NCBI RefSeq assembly: GCF_000429905.1
Contig: NZ_KE386982.1
Location: 270,551 to 334,550 of the forward strand
Length of the DNA stretch: 64,000 nucleotides
Direction: 5' to 3'
From: Desulfatibacillum aliphaticivorans DSM 15576
GTDB taxonomy: Bacteria > Desulfobacterota > Desulfobacteria > Desulfobacterales > Desulfatibacillaceae
Both the position numbers and the translations under genes were made by a program. A model generated the notes under the pieces. The model searched no databases. It was not told the DNA's origin and saw nothing but the letters and a program-made list of their open reading frames with translations. Shown in pieces: positions 45,101 to 52,620 of the stretch (the first letter of the stretch is position 1; every line of letters begins with the position of its first letter).

Positions 45101-45336
45101 TCTCCGTGGCCGGAACCGTGGCCAGCGTGGATTCCCAATTCTGCAGCGGCTGCAAGGTGTGCGTGTCCATCTGCCCGTATTCCGCGCCTTTGTTCAACGA
45201 AAAAACCGGCAAGGCCGAAATCCAGTCCACTTTGTGCAAGGGCTGCGGGCTGTGCGTGGCCTCCTGCCGCAGCGGCGCCATCCATCTGGCGGGTTTCGAC
45301 ACCTCCCAGATTTTCAGCATGATCGACGCCCTGTAA
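42106..45336 (+). CDS. NuoG-HdrA fusion, lacking the HdrA N-terminus
   Basis: 1076 residues. The first 200 are NuoG-like: [2Fe-2S] Cys34/45/48/64 and two [4Fe-4S] sets, Cys124/127/130/134 and Cys164/167/170/174. From about residue 200 (VYVPYAQAVP) the protein follows the long HdrA at 9313-12342 to its end: CQICTEVCG, YCSGVCCTYA, second flavin site GLVIGGGVAGMEAAKNLA, YCSKLCCTQS, and C-terminal ferredoxins CSGCKVCVSICP and C1044-C1054. Absent is the first FAD/Sec segment of HdrA (about 110 residues with NDCAMU), which is encoded separately at 15658. It would couple NADH via NuoF to HdrB. ATG 42106, 21 bp after nuoF. Confidence 0.9.
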   Translation: MITFKLNGKKVQGEDGQTVLQVAEKYGVEIPTLCHHKALDPAGMCRMCTVEMFDGRRTKFVTACNYPIWEGMEIFTDTETVHEGRKLIVEMLLSRCTSVPEIQNLAKKYGIEKSRFGEDNENDCILCGLCVRVCEKMGNSAITLTGRGLEMKVDTPFSVQSDICKGCGACEFICPTGHIKLENINKGEIKKIPSEYELGLKGRKPVYVPYAQAVPNTPAIDRRYCMHFKTGGCQICTEVCGVNAIDHTMQDEIVELEVGSIVLAPGAKVYNPGKHDTYNYNTNPNVVTSLEFERILSASGPYGGHLVRPSDHVEPKKIAWIQCVGSRDEHLDGKGYCSGVCCTYAVKEAMLAKDHCPEGPDGLDAAIFYIDIRTNGKDFERFYNRAKDGGVRFVKSKVTKVDHNDETGMEILRYVDAAGKLQEEEFDIVVLSVGFEIGEETKEMAKKLGLEVDKNGFAVSSSFNPVQTSRDGVFVCGAFSAPKDIPTSVIDSSAAAGVTGGLLADSRFTLTKTAEIPPERAIKGDPTRIGVFLCCCGSNIAGVVDMPKLEAFAKTLPDVAHVEVNMYSCSQDTQEKMSEVIRDQNLNRVVVAACTPKTHEPLFQETLIAASLNKYLFEMANIRNHCSWVHKDAPDKATLKAMETVRMSVQKAALAQPLTEPKLSIVEKGLVIGGGVAGMEAAKNLAAQGYETHILERTDQLGGQARSLHKTWKGEDVQKYLAQLISDIESNELITVHKNAEITNVEGFVGDFKTTFKVGEEETTYNHGVTIFACGATEYKPTEYLYGQDPRVVTNLELEKKLIQGDAGLKSAGAAVFIQCVGSRIPSRPYCSKLCCTQSIKNALALKKANPKKPVFVLYRDMRPYGLRENLYREAREKGVTFIRYNDDKPLDVTGGDKLTVSFTDYVLGKKLQISPELLVLAAAIVPEERNPLAQAFKVSQNQDGFFAEAHVKLRPNDFATDGVFLCGLTHGPKPIDEAIAQAQAAAARAVTLLSRKEISVAGTVASVDSQFCSGCKVCVSICPYSAPLFNEKTGKAEIQSTLCKGCGLCVASCRSGAIHLAGFDTSQIFSMIDAL

Positions 45337-45356
45337 GTTTTTCAGGTAGATAAAAC

Positions 45357-45396
45357 AAAAAAGGGGAAGTTCCGTTGGGAGCTTCCCCTTTTTTTA
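45357..45396 (+). terminator. Intrinsic terminator after the NuoG-HdrA gene
   Basis: AAAGGGGAAG...CTTCCCCTTTTTTT: a 9- to 10-bp stem with a T-run, and A-rich on the left. It begins the 463-bp gap 45337-45799, which otherwise contains the repeat at 45439. Confidence 0.9.
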
Positions 45397-45438
45397 CCTT
45401 TTTCTGGGGATGCCGATGTTCCCCTCCAAAAAAATGAC

Positions 45439-45590
45439 GACGCTGGATCCCCGTTTCCGCCATTACGGCATGAGGATTGCCAAACCGCGCGCAATCATCC
45501 CGCCTCCATGGCTCCACGAGGATGACGGAGTGCGGCGCCAGTTACAGCATGGGCGGCCCCGGCAGCACAGTGTGCCGCCGGGTGCAAAGC
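45439..45590. repeat. Dispersed intergenic repeat, copy 1
   Basis: About 150 bp beginning GACGCTGGATCCCCGTTTCCG, containing CTCCACGAGGATGACGGA and ending in a CCCCGGCA...TGCCGCCGGG hairpin. It is shared with 46846-47005 and, in its first 100 bp, with 24317-24413. Always intergenic. Confidence 0.7.
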
Positions 45591-45799
45591 GCACAAGGCG
45601 CGGCCGGGAAAGATTGTAGAAACCAGGGAAGTACGGCGGGCGTACAGGTGGGAAAAAACCATTGTCGGGTTTGAAGTCCACTATCGTTCTCGCCAATATG
45701 AACCGCAAAGCCGGACTTCGTAACCCGACCTACGGCTCTGCTTGCCGCGATGGAGATTGGGTAGAGCTTGCGAAACCCAACAAAATTGAATGGTTGCTC

Positions 45800-46804
45800 T
45801 TACTCAATAGAATGGATGCTGGCGAAGAGGGCGGTGATTTCCTGCACATGGCCGGCGAGAAAATTCAGGTAGTCGATTTCCAGGGAGATCATGGCGTCCT
45901 CTTGGCCTCGGAGCCATTCCGACAGCCAGGCAAAGCGGATCAGAAGCATCAAGGGAAACAAATTCTCCCAGCTTTCCTTTTGAAATATCCCGGATTTCCA
46001 TAGCTCGATCAAAAAAGCGCCCACGTAATTCCAGGAAACAGCCGGAGGATGCTCTATTCCCGCGCATCCGATCATCAACGCGACGTCGTACATCTCCGGC
46101 CGCATGCCGCAGAATTCCCAGTCAATGACCGCTCGGATGGACTCCTCTCCCCAGATGACGTTCACAGGATGAAAATCTCCGTGGCAGAATCCCAGGGGCA
46201 AGTCCTTCAATACCGGCAGAAAGTCTTCGGCCAGGGACAGGGCTGGGGATATGCGCTTCAATAACTGAGGATCGCGGGCCGAAATCTTCCGTACAAGGTC
46301 CGGCACAAAATCCTGCAGGGAAAAATCATCCGAGGCTTCCGGCGTCAATCCGGCCTTATTCCAGGTCCGTCTCAGCTTAACCAGAAAACCGGCCATGGCC
46401 CGGCCCCGCCAGGCTTGATCCAGATACTCCGGCCGGGGCAGGGGAGTTCCCTTGATATAAAGGCTTAGCTGAAAATGGCCTTCTTCCTGAGAAAGGATAT
46501 GCCCGCCGTCCTTATGCGGCAAATACGGCGCAAGATCCTTCAGGCCCGCCAAGGAGAGAGCCTCCAGGGCTGCGGCTATGGATACCTTTCTGTCCACCGT
46601 TTCAGGCTTGAGGGCCTCCAGGAGAAAAAGGCCGCCCTGTTCATCCTCAACCGCGATCCTCTCCAGGGAGCGTTCCGGGCTGCCGTCCAAAGGCAGGTCC
46701 GTCCTTAAGCGGGATAACTGGAGTCCGTAGGCCTTTACTACGATTTCAATAGGTTGATTGTTTAACGCCAAACTAAAACCATTCCAATAAGTTTTATGAT
46801 CCAT
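45800..46804 (-). CDS. APH-family phosphotransferase
   Basis: 334 residues. Kinase-like fold of the aminoglycoside/choline phosphotransferase family. The catalytic loop is GFCHGDFHPVNVIW (Asp of HGD, Asn), followed by the Mg-binding AVIDWEFCGMRPEMYDVAL. The N-lobe is divergent. ATG 46804 is clear. It stands alone between two copies of the dispersed repeat (45439 and 46846). The substrate could be a sugar, homoserine or choline. An antibiotic-resistance role is not suggested by context. Confidence 0.82.
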   Translation of the reverse strand: MDHKTYWNGFSLALNNQPIEIVVKAYGLQLSRLRTDLPLDGSPERSLERIAVEDEQGGLFLLEALKPETVDRKVSIAAALEALSLAGLKDLAPYLPHKDGGHILSQEEGHFQLSLYIKGTPLPRPEYLDQAWRGRAMAGFLVKLRRTWNKAGLTPEASDDFSLQDFVPDLVRKISARDPQLLKRISPALSLAEDFLPVLKDLPLGFCHGDFHPVNVIWGEESIRAVIDWEFCGMRPEMYDVALMIGCAGIEHPPAVSWNYVGAFLIELWKSGIFQKESWENLFPLMLLIRFAWLSEWLRGQEDAMISLEIDYLNFLAGHVQEITALFASIHSIE

Positions 46805-46845
46805 CCTGAAAGCGGTAATTACAATTCATCCATCATTTAAAAAAG

Positions 46846-47005
46846 GACGCTGGGTCCCCGTTTCCGTCATTACATCATGATGATTGCCAAGGCGCCGACA
46901 ATCATTTCGCCTCCTTGGCTCCACGAGGATGACGGATAGGGGCCGCGCCTGCGGCTTTTCTCAGGAGTAAATGGGTAGCCCCGGCAGAGTAGTATCCTGC
47001 CGGGG
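46846..47005. repeat. Dispersed intergenic repeat, copy 2
   Basis: Same family as 45439-45590: GACGCTGGGTCCCCGTTTCCG at the start, CTCCACGAGGATGACGGAT, and a CCCCGGCA / TGCCGGGG hairpin at the end. Same orientation as copy 1, on the other side of the phosphotransferase gene. It fills most of the gap 46805-47168. Confidence 0.7.
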
Positions 47006-47101
47006 TGCGCCAGCACATGATGTTGGGCCTCCATAGTCTAAAGAGTCCCAAGACTGTCTGCAAACCTATGCCCATCCCTCAAAAAAAGATCTATATTTCG
47101 G

Positions 47102-47144
47102 AAAAAAAAGCCCGGCCTGATTGCAAAACGCAACATGGCCGGGC
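47102..47144 (-). terminator. Terminator for the rubredoxin operon
   Basis: On the minus strand, GCCCGGCC (47144-47137) pairs with GGCCGGGC (47117-47110), followed by a run of eight T. It lies about 25 bp after the rubredoxin stop. Confidence 0.85.
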
Positions 47145-47168
47145 CTGGACTGACAAATTGGGGCCGGA

Positions 47169-47327
47169 TTATTCCACTTTTTCGAAGTATTGCTTTTCTG
47201 CGCCGCAAAGGGGGCAGACCCAATCGTCGGGAAGGTCTTCAAAAGCGGTTTCGGGTGGAACATGCCGTTCCGGGTCTCCCAGTTCAGGGTCGTAGACGTA
47301 GCCGCAGGGGCATTCGTACTTATCCAT
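47169..47327 (-). CDS. rub: Rubredoxin
   Basis: 52 residues, MDKYECPCGYVYDPE... with the iron ligands CPCGY near the N-terminus and CPLCGA near the C-terminus; DWVCPLCGAEK is diagnostic. It carries single electrons at a mononuclear iron, for example to rubrerythrin, oxygen reductases or superoxide reductase. ATG 47327 follows TAGGAGG. It is separated by only 10 bp from the preceding Cys-rich small gene, so the two form one transcript. Confidence 0.95.
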   Translation of the reverse strand: MDKYECPCGYVYDPELGDPERHVPPETAFEDLPDDWVCPLCGAEKQYFEKVE

Positions 47328-47337
47328 GCAAATCCTC

Positions 47338-47535
47338 CTATTTTAAATTGTCCAAGGCTCCGTGCCAACTGCACCGATCGCAAAAAACGTCCGTATCTTC
47401 CTCCAGATCGCACCGGCCGGATACCTCTTCGTCAAAAACCGGCTCTCCGGTGGAGCAATCAAAGCAATACACTTCGAATTCGTCCTCAGCATCCTTCACA
47501 TAAAACCGCTGACATTTACACACGGGGCATTTCAT
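47338..47535 (-). CDS. Small Cys-rich zinc-ribbon-like protein
   Basis: 65 residues with four Cys pairs: CPVC at residues 3-6, then CFDC, a single Cys in RCDLEE, and CDRC near residue 53. The two ends suggest a zinc ribbon or rubredoxin-like metal site. ATG 47535 follows CAGGAGA at proper spacing, and the rubredoxin ATG lies 10 bp after its stop, arguing for a real gene. No named family recognised. It may assist rubredoxin-linked stress defence. Confidence 0.75.
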   Translation of the reverse strand: MKCPVCKCQRFYVKDAEDEFEVYCFDCSTGEPVFDEEVSGRCDLEEDTDVFCDRCSWHGALDNLK

Positions 47536-47600
47536 GGAAATCTCCTGTTTACGCGACCTGTTGGTATATGAATATAGGAACGATTATCATTAGGTCAATA

Positions 47601-48764
47601 CTATTTTACCCCAAAAGACAAAATGGCCTTGGCGACGGCTTCCTGATCCTCCTCGCTGATATAGGGGTGCATGGGCAGGGAGAAGACCCTGGCGGCGCAA
47701 TCGTCGCTCACGGGAAAGTCCCCCTTGGCGTATCCTAAATCCGCAAAGGCGTCCTGCCGGTGCAAGGGCTTGGGATAGTACACGGCCGTGGGAACGCCTT
47801 GCTCCTGAAGATGCTTCAAAAGCTGGTCCCTCCACTCGGGTTTTGCAGCCTTGAGGGTGTATTGGGCCCACGCGCTTTGATTCCCCTCCTCAACAAAGGG
47901 AGTGACGACCTTGTCCGACCCGGCCAGCAGGCTGTTATACCGTTCGGCGGCCTTTTGGCGCAGGTCCAGCTCTTCGGGGAAGATAGAGAATTTGCTGATG
48001 AGCACGGCCGCCTGGAACGAGTCAATGCGGCCGTTGATTCCAATGCGCACGTTGTCGTACCGGTCGTCGCCCTGGCCGTGCATGCGCAGGGAGCGCATAA
48101 TCTTGTCCAGTTCCTCATCGTCCGTGAAGCACATGCCGCCGTCGCCGTAGCATCCCAGGGGCTTGGCCGGAAAAAAGGAGGTGCAGGCGACGTCGCCGAA
48201 GGAGCAGGCTCTTTTCCCGTTTTGCAGACCGCCAAAGGATTGGGCTGCATCTTCGACTACAAACAACCCGTGCTTTTCGGCGATTGCCTCGATGCGTGCA
48301 TAATCCGCAACCTGCCCGAACAGGTCCACGGCGATAATCCCCTTGGGCTTGGGGAGATTGTCCGTCTTGGGCAGGGGGAGGTCTCCGGCGCCGGACTCCA
48401 TGGCCAGGATGGTTTTTTCCAGGGCTGCGGGATCCATGTTGAAGGTCTTGGGATCGATATCCACAAAGACCGGCACGGCGTTCAACAGGCTGACCACTTC
48501 CGCTGTGGCGATGAAGGTGAAAGGCGTGGTCAAAATGGCGTCTCCGGGGCCGATTCCTTTGGCCAGCAGGGCCAAGAGGAGAGCGTCCGTTCCCGAGGCG
48601 CACCCCAGCCCGTATTTGGCGCCGGAGAAATTAGCCAGACTTTCTTCAATTTCGTCGATTTCAGGCCCCATCACGTAGCGGCCGTGATCCAAAATAACTT
48701 TCAACCGGGCCTCTATGTCCTCCCGGATTCTTGCTTGTTGCGCTTTTAAGTCTATGAATTGCAT
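47601..48764 (-). CDS. DegT/DnrJ/EryC1 sugar aminotransferase (WbpE-like)
   Basis: 387 residues. A PLP-dependent enzyme transferring an amino group to a nucleotide-linked keto-sugar for O-antigen or surface glycan. The start MQFIDLKAQQARI is typical of WbpE-type enzymes. PLP site: CASGTDALLLAL, VVEDAAQSFGG and the Schiff-base Lys in SFFPAKPLGCYGDGG; later MHGQGDDRYDNVRIGINGR and the closing LPMHPYISEEDQ. It is complete. No other surface-sugar genes adjoin, so the pathway cannot be stated. Confidence 0.9.
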   Translation of the reverse strand: MQFIDLKAQQARIREDIEARLKVILDHGRYVMGPEIDEIEESLANFSGAKYGLGCASGTDALLLALLAKGIGPGDAILTTPFTFIATAEVVSLLNAVPVFVDIDPKTFNMDPAALEKTILAMESGAGDLPLPKTDNLPKPKGIIAVDLFGQVADYARIEAIAEKHGLFVVEDAAQSFGGLQNGKRACSFGDVACTSFFPAKPLGCYGDGGMCFTDDEELDKIMRSLRMHGQGDDRYDNVRIGINGRIDSFQAAVLISKFSIFPEELDLRQKAAERYNSLLAGSDKVVTPFVEEGNQSAWAQYTLKAAKPEWRDQLLKHLQEQGVPTAVYYPKPLHRQDAFADLGYAKGDFPVSDDCAARVFSLPMHPYISEEDQEAVAKAILSFGVK

Positions 48765-48919
48765 ACCATCTCCCTTGGGTGCAGGTTATTATGAATTCAT
48801 AGATGTCACAGTCCGGCGCGCAGGGTCAAGGCTAAACGAACAAAGCAGATTGACGGGATGCGAAAAAGCCGGTATTGTTCTCATATAACTAATGAAAATA
48901 ACCTTTATGGGAGGATGAT

Positions 48920-49603
48920 ATGGCAGTAAATGTAGTGGACCGGGCCGACGACCCCGTACAAATCAAGCATGTGCTCATGAGCGTCTCCGACAAGACGGGC
49001 CTGGAAACCTTTGTTCCCGGCCTGCTGGAGGCCTGTCCGGGGGTGAAGATTTTCTCCACCGGAGGAACTTATAATAAAATTGCAGAAATCCTGGGCGACA
49101 AAGCCAAAGGCTGCCTGGAAGCCGTTTCCGACTATACCGGCCAGCCCGAAACCCAGGGCGGCCTGGTTAAAACCCTGGATTTCAAGATTTATCTGGGCCT
49201 TTTGACCGAGACCTATAACGACTCCCACCAGTCCGACCTGAAGCGCACCAACGGCGTGCCCATCGACATGGTGGTGGTCAACCTCTATCCCTTCCGGGAA
49301 ACCATCGCCCAGCCCAAGGTCACCCCGGAAATGGCCCGGGGCCAGATCGACATCGGCGGCCCCTGCATGATCCGGGCGTCCGCCAAGAATTTTCTCCGGG
49401 TGTCCTCCGTGGTGGACCCGGACGACTACCCCATGATTCTGGACGAACTCAAGGCCAACAGCGGCTCCACAACCATGCGCACCCGCTACCGTTTGGCCCG
49501 CAAGGCTTTCCGTCATACGGCCTCTTACGACAAGGCCATTGCAGACTATCTGCAGGAAACGCCTTTTGACAATGCACGGCCTTGTTACAAATTTGAAGAT
49601 TAG
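48920..49603 (+). CDS. purH: Stand-alone IMP cyclohydrolase (PurH N-terminal domain)
   Basis: 227 residues. Closes the inosinate ring from FAICAR. It corresponds only to the MGS-like N-terminal domain of bifunctional PurH: LMSVSDKTGLE, IFSTGGTYNKI, GGLVKTLDFKIYLGLL, VVVNLYPFRETI, DIGGPCMIRASAKNF. The AICAR formyltransferase domain (about 300 residues) is absent and not in the window, so a separate enzyme must supply FAICAR. GGGAGG precedes ATG 48920. A terminator follows directly, so it is monocistronic. Confidence 0.88.
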   Translation: MAVNVVDRADDPVQIKHVLMSVSDKTGLETFVPGLLEACPGVKIFSTGGTYNKIAEILGDKAKGCLEAVSDYTGQPETQGGLVKTLDFKIYLGLLTETYNDSHQSDLKRTNGVPIDMVVVNLYPFRETIAQPKVTPEMARGQIDIGGPCMIRASAKNFLRVSSVVDPDDYPMILDELKANSGSTTMRTRYRLARKAFRHTASYDKAIADYLQETPFDNARPCYKFED

Positions 49604-49627
49604 CTTTTGATAAAAATTCGCTTTGGA

Positions 49628-49666
49628 GGGGGAGTCCGGCTTTGACAGGTCCGGCTCCCCTTTTTT
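49628..49666 (+). terminator. Intrinsic terminator after purH
   Basis: GGGGAGTCCGG...GTCCGGCTCCCC stem followed by TTTTTT. The rest of the 314-bp gap holds the glnD regulatory sites. Confidence 0.88.
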
Positions 49667-49711
49667 ATGGCCCGCTGGGTCTAAAAATGGGAATATTTCC
49701 CGAGCAGCAGC

Positions 49712-49753
49712 ACAAAAATGTATTTTTTATAGGAGTGAAAATACAAAAATGTA
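49712..49753 (+). promoter_or_regulatory. Candidate enhancer: direct repeats ACAAAAATGTA
   Basis: Two exact copies at 49712-49722 and 49743-49753, 31 bp apart (three helical turns), 80-120 bp upstream of the sigma-54 promoter. This is the usual place for activator (NtrC-type) binding. The motif's ACA...TGT ends are dyad-symmetric. Confidence 0.5.
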
Positions 49754-49832
49754 CTATCATGTGATATAATTGCTTTTGGTTTAGAAGATGTAACTATTTA
49801 GATATAAATAAAAAAATACTCATTTATCCATT

Positions 49833-49849
49833 GTGGCACGTCCTTTGCT
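49833..49849 (+). promoter_or_regulatory. Sigma-54 promoter of the glnD-amtB-glnB-glnA operon
   Basis: GTGGCACGTCCTTTGCT contains TGGCAC-N5-TTGCT with exact GG-N10-GC spacing, 69 bp before the glnD ATG. It makes the operon nitrogen-responsive through an NtrC-like activator. Confidence 0.85.
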
Positions 49850-49917
49850 CTATATGCAGGTCAGTTGAAACGTAAGCTAAAATAAACGAATCAAAACACC
49901 GGCCCCCAAAAGGACGT

Positions 49918-52599
49918 ATGAATAACCCTGACGCCATTACGAATCTGACCAAAAGCCTGGAAAAACTCCTAACCCTGGACGAGCCCCGGGAGTTGGACAA
50001 TCTCCATGCCAGGGCTGTCGCAATTGACGATTATTTTCGGGCCACCTTTGAAAACAGCTCTGTAGGCCCCCGCATGCGGGTGGATAAAAATCCCTACGCC
50101 CTCATTGCGCTGGGAGGGTACGGCCGCCGGGAGCAGTGCATCGGCTCCGACGTAGACATCTTATTTTTATTTGAAAAGAAAATGCCGGACCAGGCCACGG
50201 AGCTGGTCCAGGAAGCCATTTATCCTCTGTGGGACCTGGGCATGGATGTGGGGCACGCCACCCGCACCCTGAAGGAATGCATCAGCCTGTCCTCCAAGGA
50301 TTTTGACGTCCTGACGCCCCTGCTGGACGCCCGCTTCATCTGCGGCATGTCGCCTTTGTACACCCGGATGATGGAGATGGTCCACGACAAGGTGTTGAAA
50401 GGCAAGACCCGGACCGCCTTTTTAAAGTGGCTGGCCTCCACCAAACAGGACCGCCACGACCGCTATGGAGATTCCAGCTATCTTCTGGAGCCCAACCTGA
50501 AGGAAGGGCGGGGGGGCTTGCGGGACTATCACGCCATGTTGTGGATCGGCAGGATCGCCCACGGCGTTCGGGACCCCCGGGACCTGGAATACCTGGGCCT
50601 TCTGTCCCACGACGAATACGCCACCCTGACCCAGGCCCTGGATTTTATCTGGAAGGTGAGGAACCATCTGCACCACATCGCCAAGCGCAAGTGCGACCAG
50701 CTTTTCTTTGAGTATCAGCCGCTGGTGGCTCAGGCGCTGGGATTCGGCGGCGACCAGGATCTTCAGGGAATCGAGCAGTTTTTGAAGACCCTGCACCGGG
50801 CCATGGAGCAGGTCAAGCAGCGCCACAAGATGTTCATGCTTTCGGCTTTGCCCAGGAGCAGGCCGGGCAGACCTTTCAAGGCCGTTCGACCCACCAAGAC
50901 TCCCGGCATTATCGTGGAAAAAGGCGCCATGGTTTTTGAGGACCCCAGCGCCCTGGCCAAGGATCCTGCGCTGCTTATGGAAATTTTTGCGGAAAGCGCC
51001 CGGGAAAGCCTTCCTTTGAGCCTGGACGCCAACCGCCTTGTGCGGGACTTCGCCCAGGTGGTGGACGACTCCTTCCGGAGCGATCCCCGGGTTGTGAAGG
51101 CCTTTGAAAAGGTCCTTTCCACGCCCGCGCCTGATTTTAATCCCATGGAGGAGATGTTCGCCACGCGGTTTATCACGGCCTTCATTCCCGAGATGGGCGC
51201 CATCATGGATCGGATTCAGTACACGCATTACCACGTGTTTCCGGTGGACAAGCACTCCATCAAGGCTCTGCAGATCGTCAAGTCCTTCGCCTCCCGGGTG
51301 GAGGATCGCAGGAACCATGACCTGTACAACGCGCTGTATCAGGAAGTCCCCAACAAAAAGACCCTGCACTGGGCCGTTTTGCTGCACGACGTTGGCAAGG
51401 GCAGCCCGGATGGCGGCCATTCCGGCAGGGGCGCCAGAACCGCCCGTCAGATTTTAAGCCGCATGGGCTACGGCGAGGCCATGATCCAGGACGTGGAATT
51501 CTTGATCAGGGAGCATCTGCTGCTGGCCAAGACAGCCACCCGCCGCGACCTGCACGACGAAAACACCTCCCTTGCCTGCGCCAGGAAGGTCAAGGACCCC
51601 GACCGCCTGAAAATGCTCTTTCTGCTTACGGTTGCGGACTCCCAGGCCACAGGCCCCAAGGCGTGGAACGACTGGACCTCCGTGCTTCTTCAAAGTTTGT
51701 TCATCAAGACGCACCACATTCTGACCAACGGGGAACTGGCCACGGAAGAAGCCACCCGGATGGTCAAGGACAAGAGGAAGCAAGTGCTGGCCGCCGCGCC
51801 GGAAAGCATGAAGCGGGAATGGTACAACCTGTTTACGCTCATGTCCCCAAGGTATTTGCAGTACACCCAGCCCAAGGAGATAGTGGATCACATCCGGCTT
51901 TACGAAAGATTGCAGGGTGCGGACGCAGTCATAGAAGCCGCTCCCTCCCGGGACGCCAATCTGCGCACCGTCACGGTGTGCGCCAAGGACCGCCCCGGCT
52001 TGTTTTCCAAGATCGCCGGCGTATTGACCCTTAATAATTTGAATATTTTTGACGCGCAGATCTTCACATGGCGCAACCATACGGCCATGGATATTTTCCA
52101 GGTCTCGCCGCCTCTGGATTCCTTGTTTGAAAAACGCACCTGGCAACGGGTGGAGAGGGATCTGGGCAAAGTGCTTTCCGGTGAAATGGATTTGAGCAAG
52201 GCCCTGGAGGACAAACCCGTAGCAAAAAGCGATGACAACAGCGCCAGCGCTTTGCGCCGGGAACGGGTTTCCGTGGACAACGACAGCTCCGGGTTTTTCA
52301 CCATTGTAGAGGTGATCGCCTACGACCAGTTGGGGCTCTTGTACAAGATTACGGATGCACTGTACCGCTGCGGTTTGGATATCTGGGTCGCAAAGATTGC
52401 AACCAAGGCGGATCAGGTGGTGGACGTTTTTTACGTGCGCGACTTTGATGGACAAAAAGTTGATTCTCCGGAAAGCGTGGATGCCATTAAGCAAACCGTT
52501 TTGGAAACGCTGCACGGGGAGCGGAATAACAAGGGCGTTAAGCCCGCAGGCCTGGGCGAGACTGGGGACGAATCCAGTCCATTGAATCCAATCCATTAA
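49918..52599 (+). CDS. glnD: PII uridylyltransferase / uridylyl-removing enzyme
   Basis: 893 residues. It senses glutamine and modifies PII. Nucleotidyltransferase motif ALGGYGRREQCIGSDVDILF (about 63-82); a GlnD-specific helical domain; HD hydrolase domain with LLHDVGKG...GGHSGRGA near residue 490; and two ACT domains at the C-terminus (TVCAKDRPGLFSKIAG near 685, EVIAYDQLGLLYKITDAL near 800) for glutamine binding. All catalytic residues look intact. It heads the operon behind a sigma-54 promoter; amtB begins 21 bp after it. Co-transcription of glnD with its targets is less common than a separate locus. Confidence 0.96.
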   Translation: MNNPDAITNLTKSLEKLLTLDEPRELDNLHARAVAIDDYFRATFENSSVGPRMRVDKNPYALIALGGYGRREQCIGSDVDILFLFEKKMPDQATELVQEAIYPLWDLGMDVGHATRTLKECISLSSKDFDVLTPLLDARFICGMSPLYTRMMEMVHDKVLKGKTRTAFLKWLASTKQDRHDRYGDSSYLLEPNLKEGRGGLRDYHAMLWIGRIAHGVRDPRDLEYLGLLSHDEYATLTQALDFIWKVRNHLHHIAKRKCDQLFFEYQPLVAQALGFGGDQDLQGIEQFLKTLHRAMEQVKQRHKMFMLSALPRSRPGRPFKAVRPTKTPGIIVEKGAMVFEDPSALAKDPALLMEIFAESARESLPLSLDANRLVRDFAQVVDDSFRSDPRVVKAFEKVLSTPAPDFNPMEEMFATRFITAFIPEMGAIMDRIQYTHYHVFPVDKHSIKALQIVKSFASRVEDRRNHDLYNALYQEVPNKKTLHWAVLLHDVGKGSPDGGHSGRGARTARQILSRMGYGEAMIQDVEFLIREHLLLAKTATRRDLHDENTSLACARKVKDPDRLKMLFLLTVADSQATGPKAWNDWTSVLLQSLFIKTHHILTNGELATEEATRMVKDKRKQVLAAAPESMKREWYNLFTLMSPRYLQYTQPKEIVDHIRLYERLQGADAVIEAAPSRDANLRTVTVCAKDRPGLFSKIAGVLTLNNLNIFDAQIFTWRNHTAMDIFQVSPPLDSLFEKRTWQRVERDLGKVLSGEMDLSKALEDKPVAKSDDNSASALRRERVSVDNDSSGFFTIVEVIAYDQLGLLYKITDALYRCGLDIWVAKIATKADQVVDVFYVRDFDGQKVDSPESVDAIKQTVLETLHGERNNKGVKPAGLGETGDESSPLNPIH

Positions 52600-52620
52600 T
52601 AAATATAAGGAGAGACTTAA

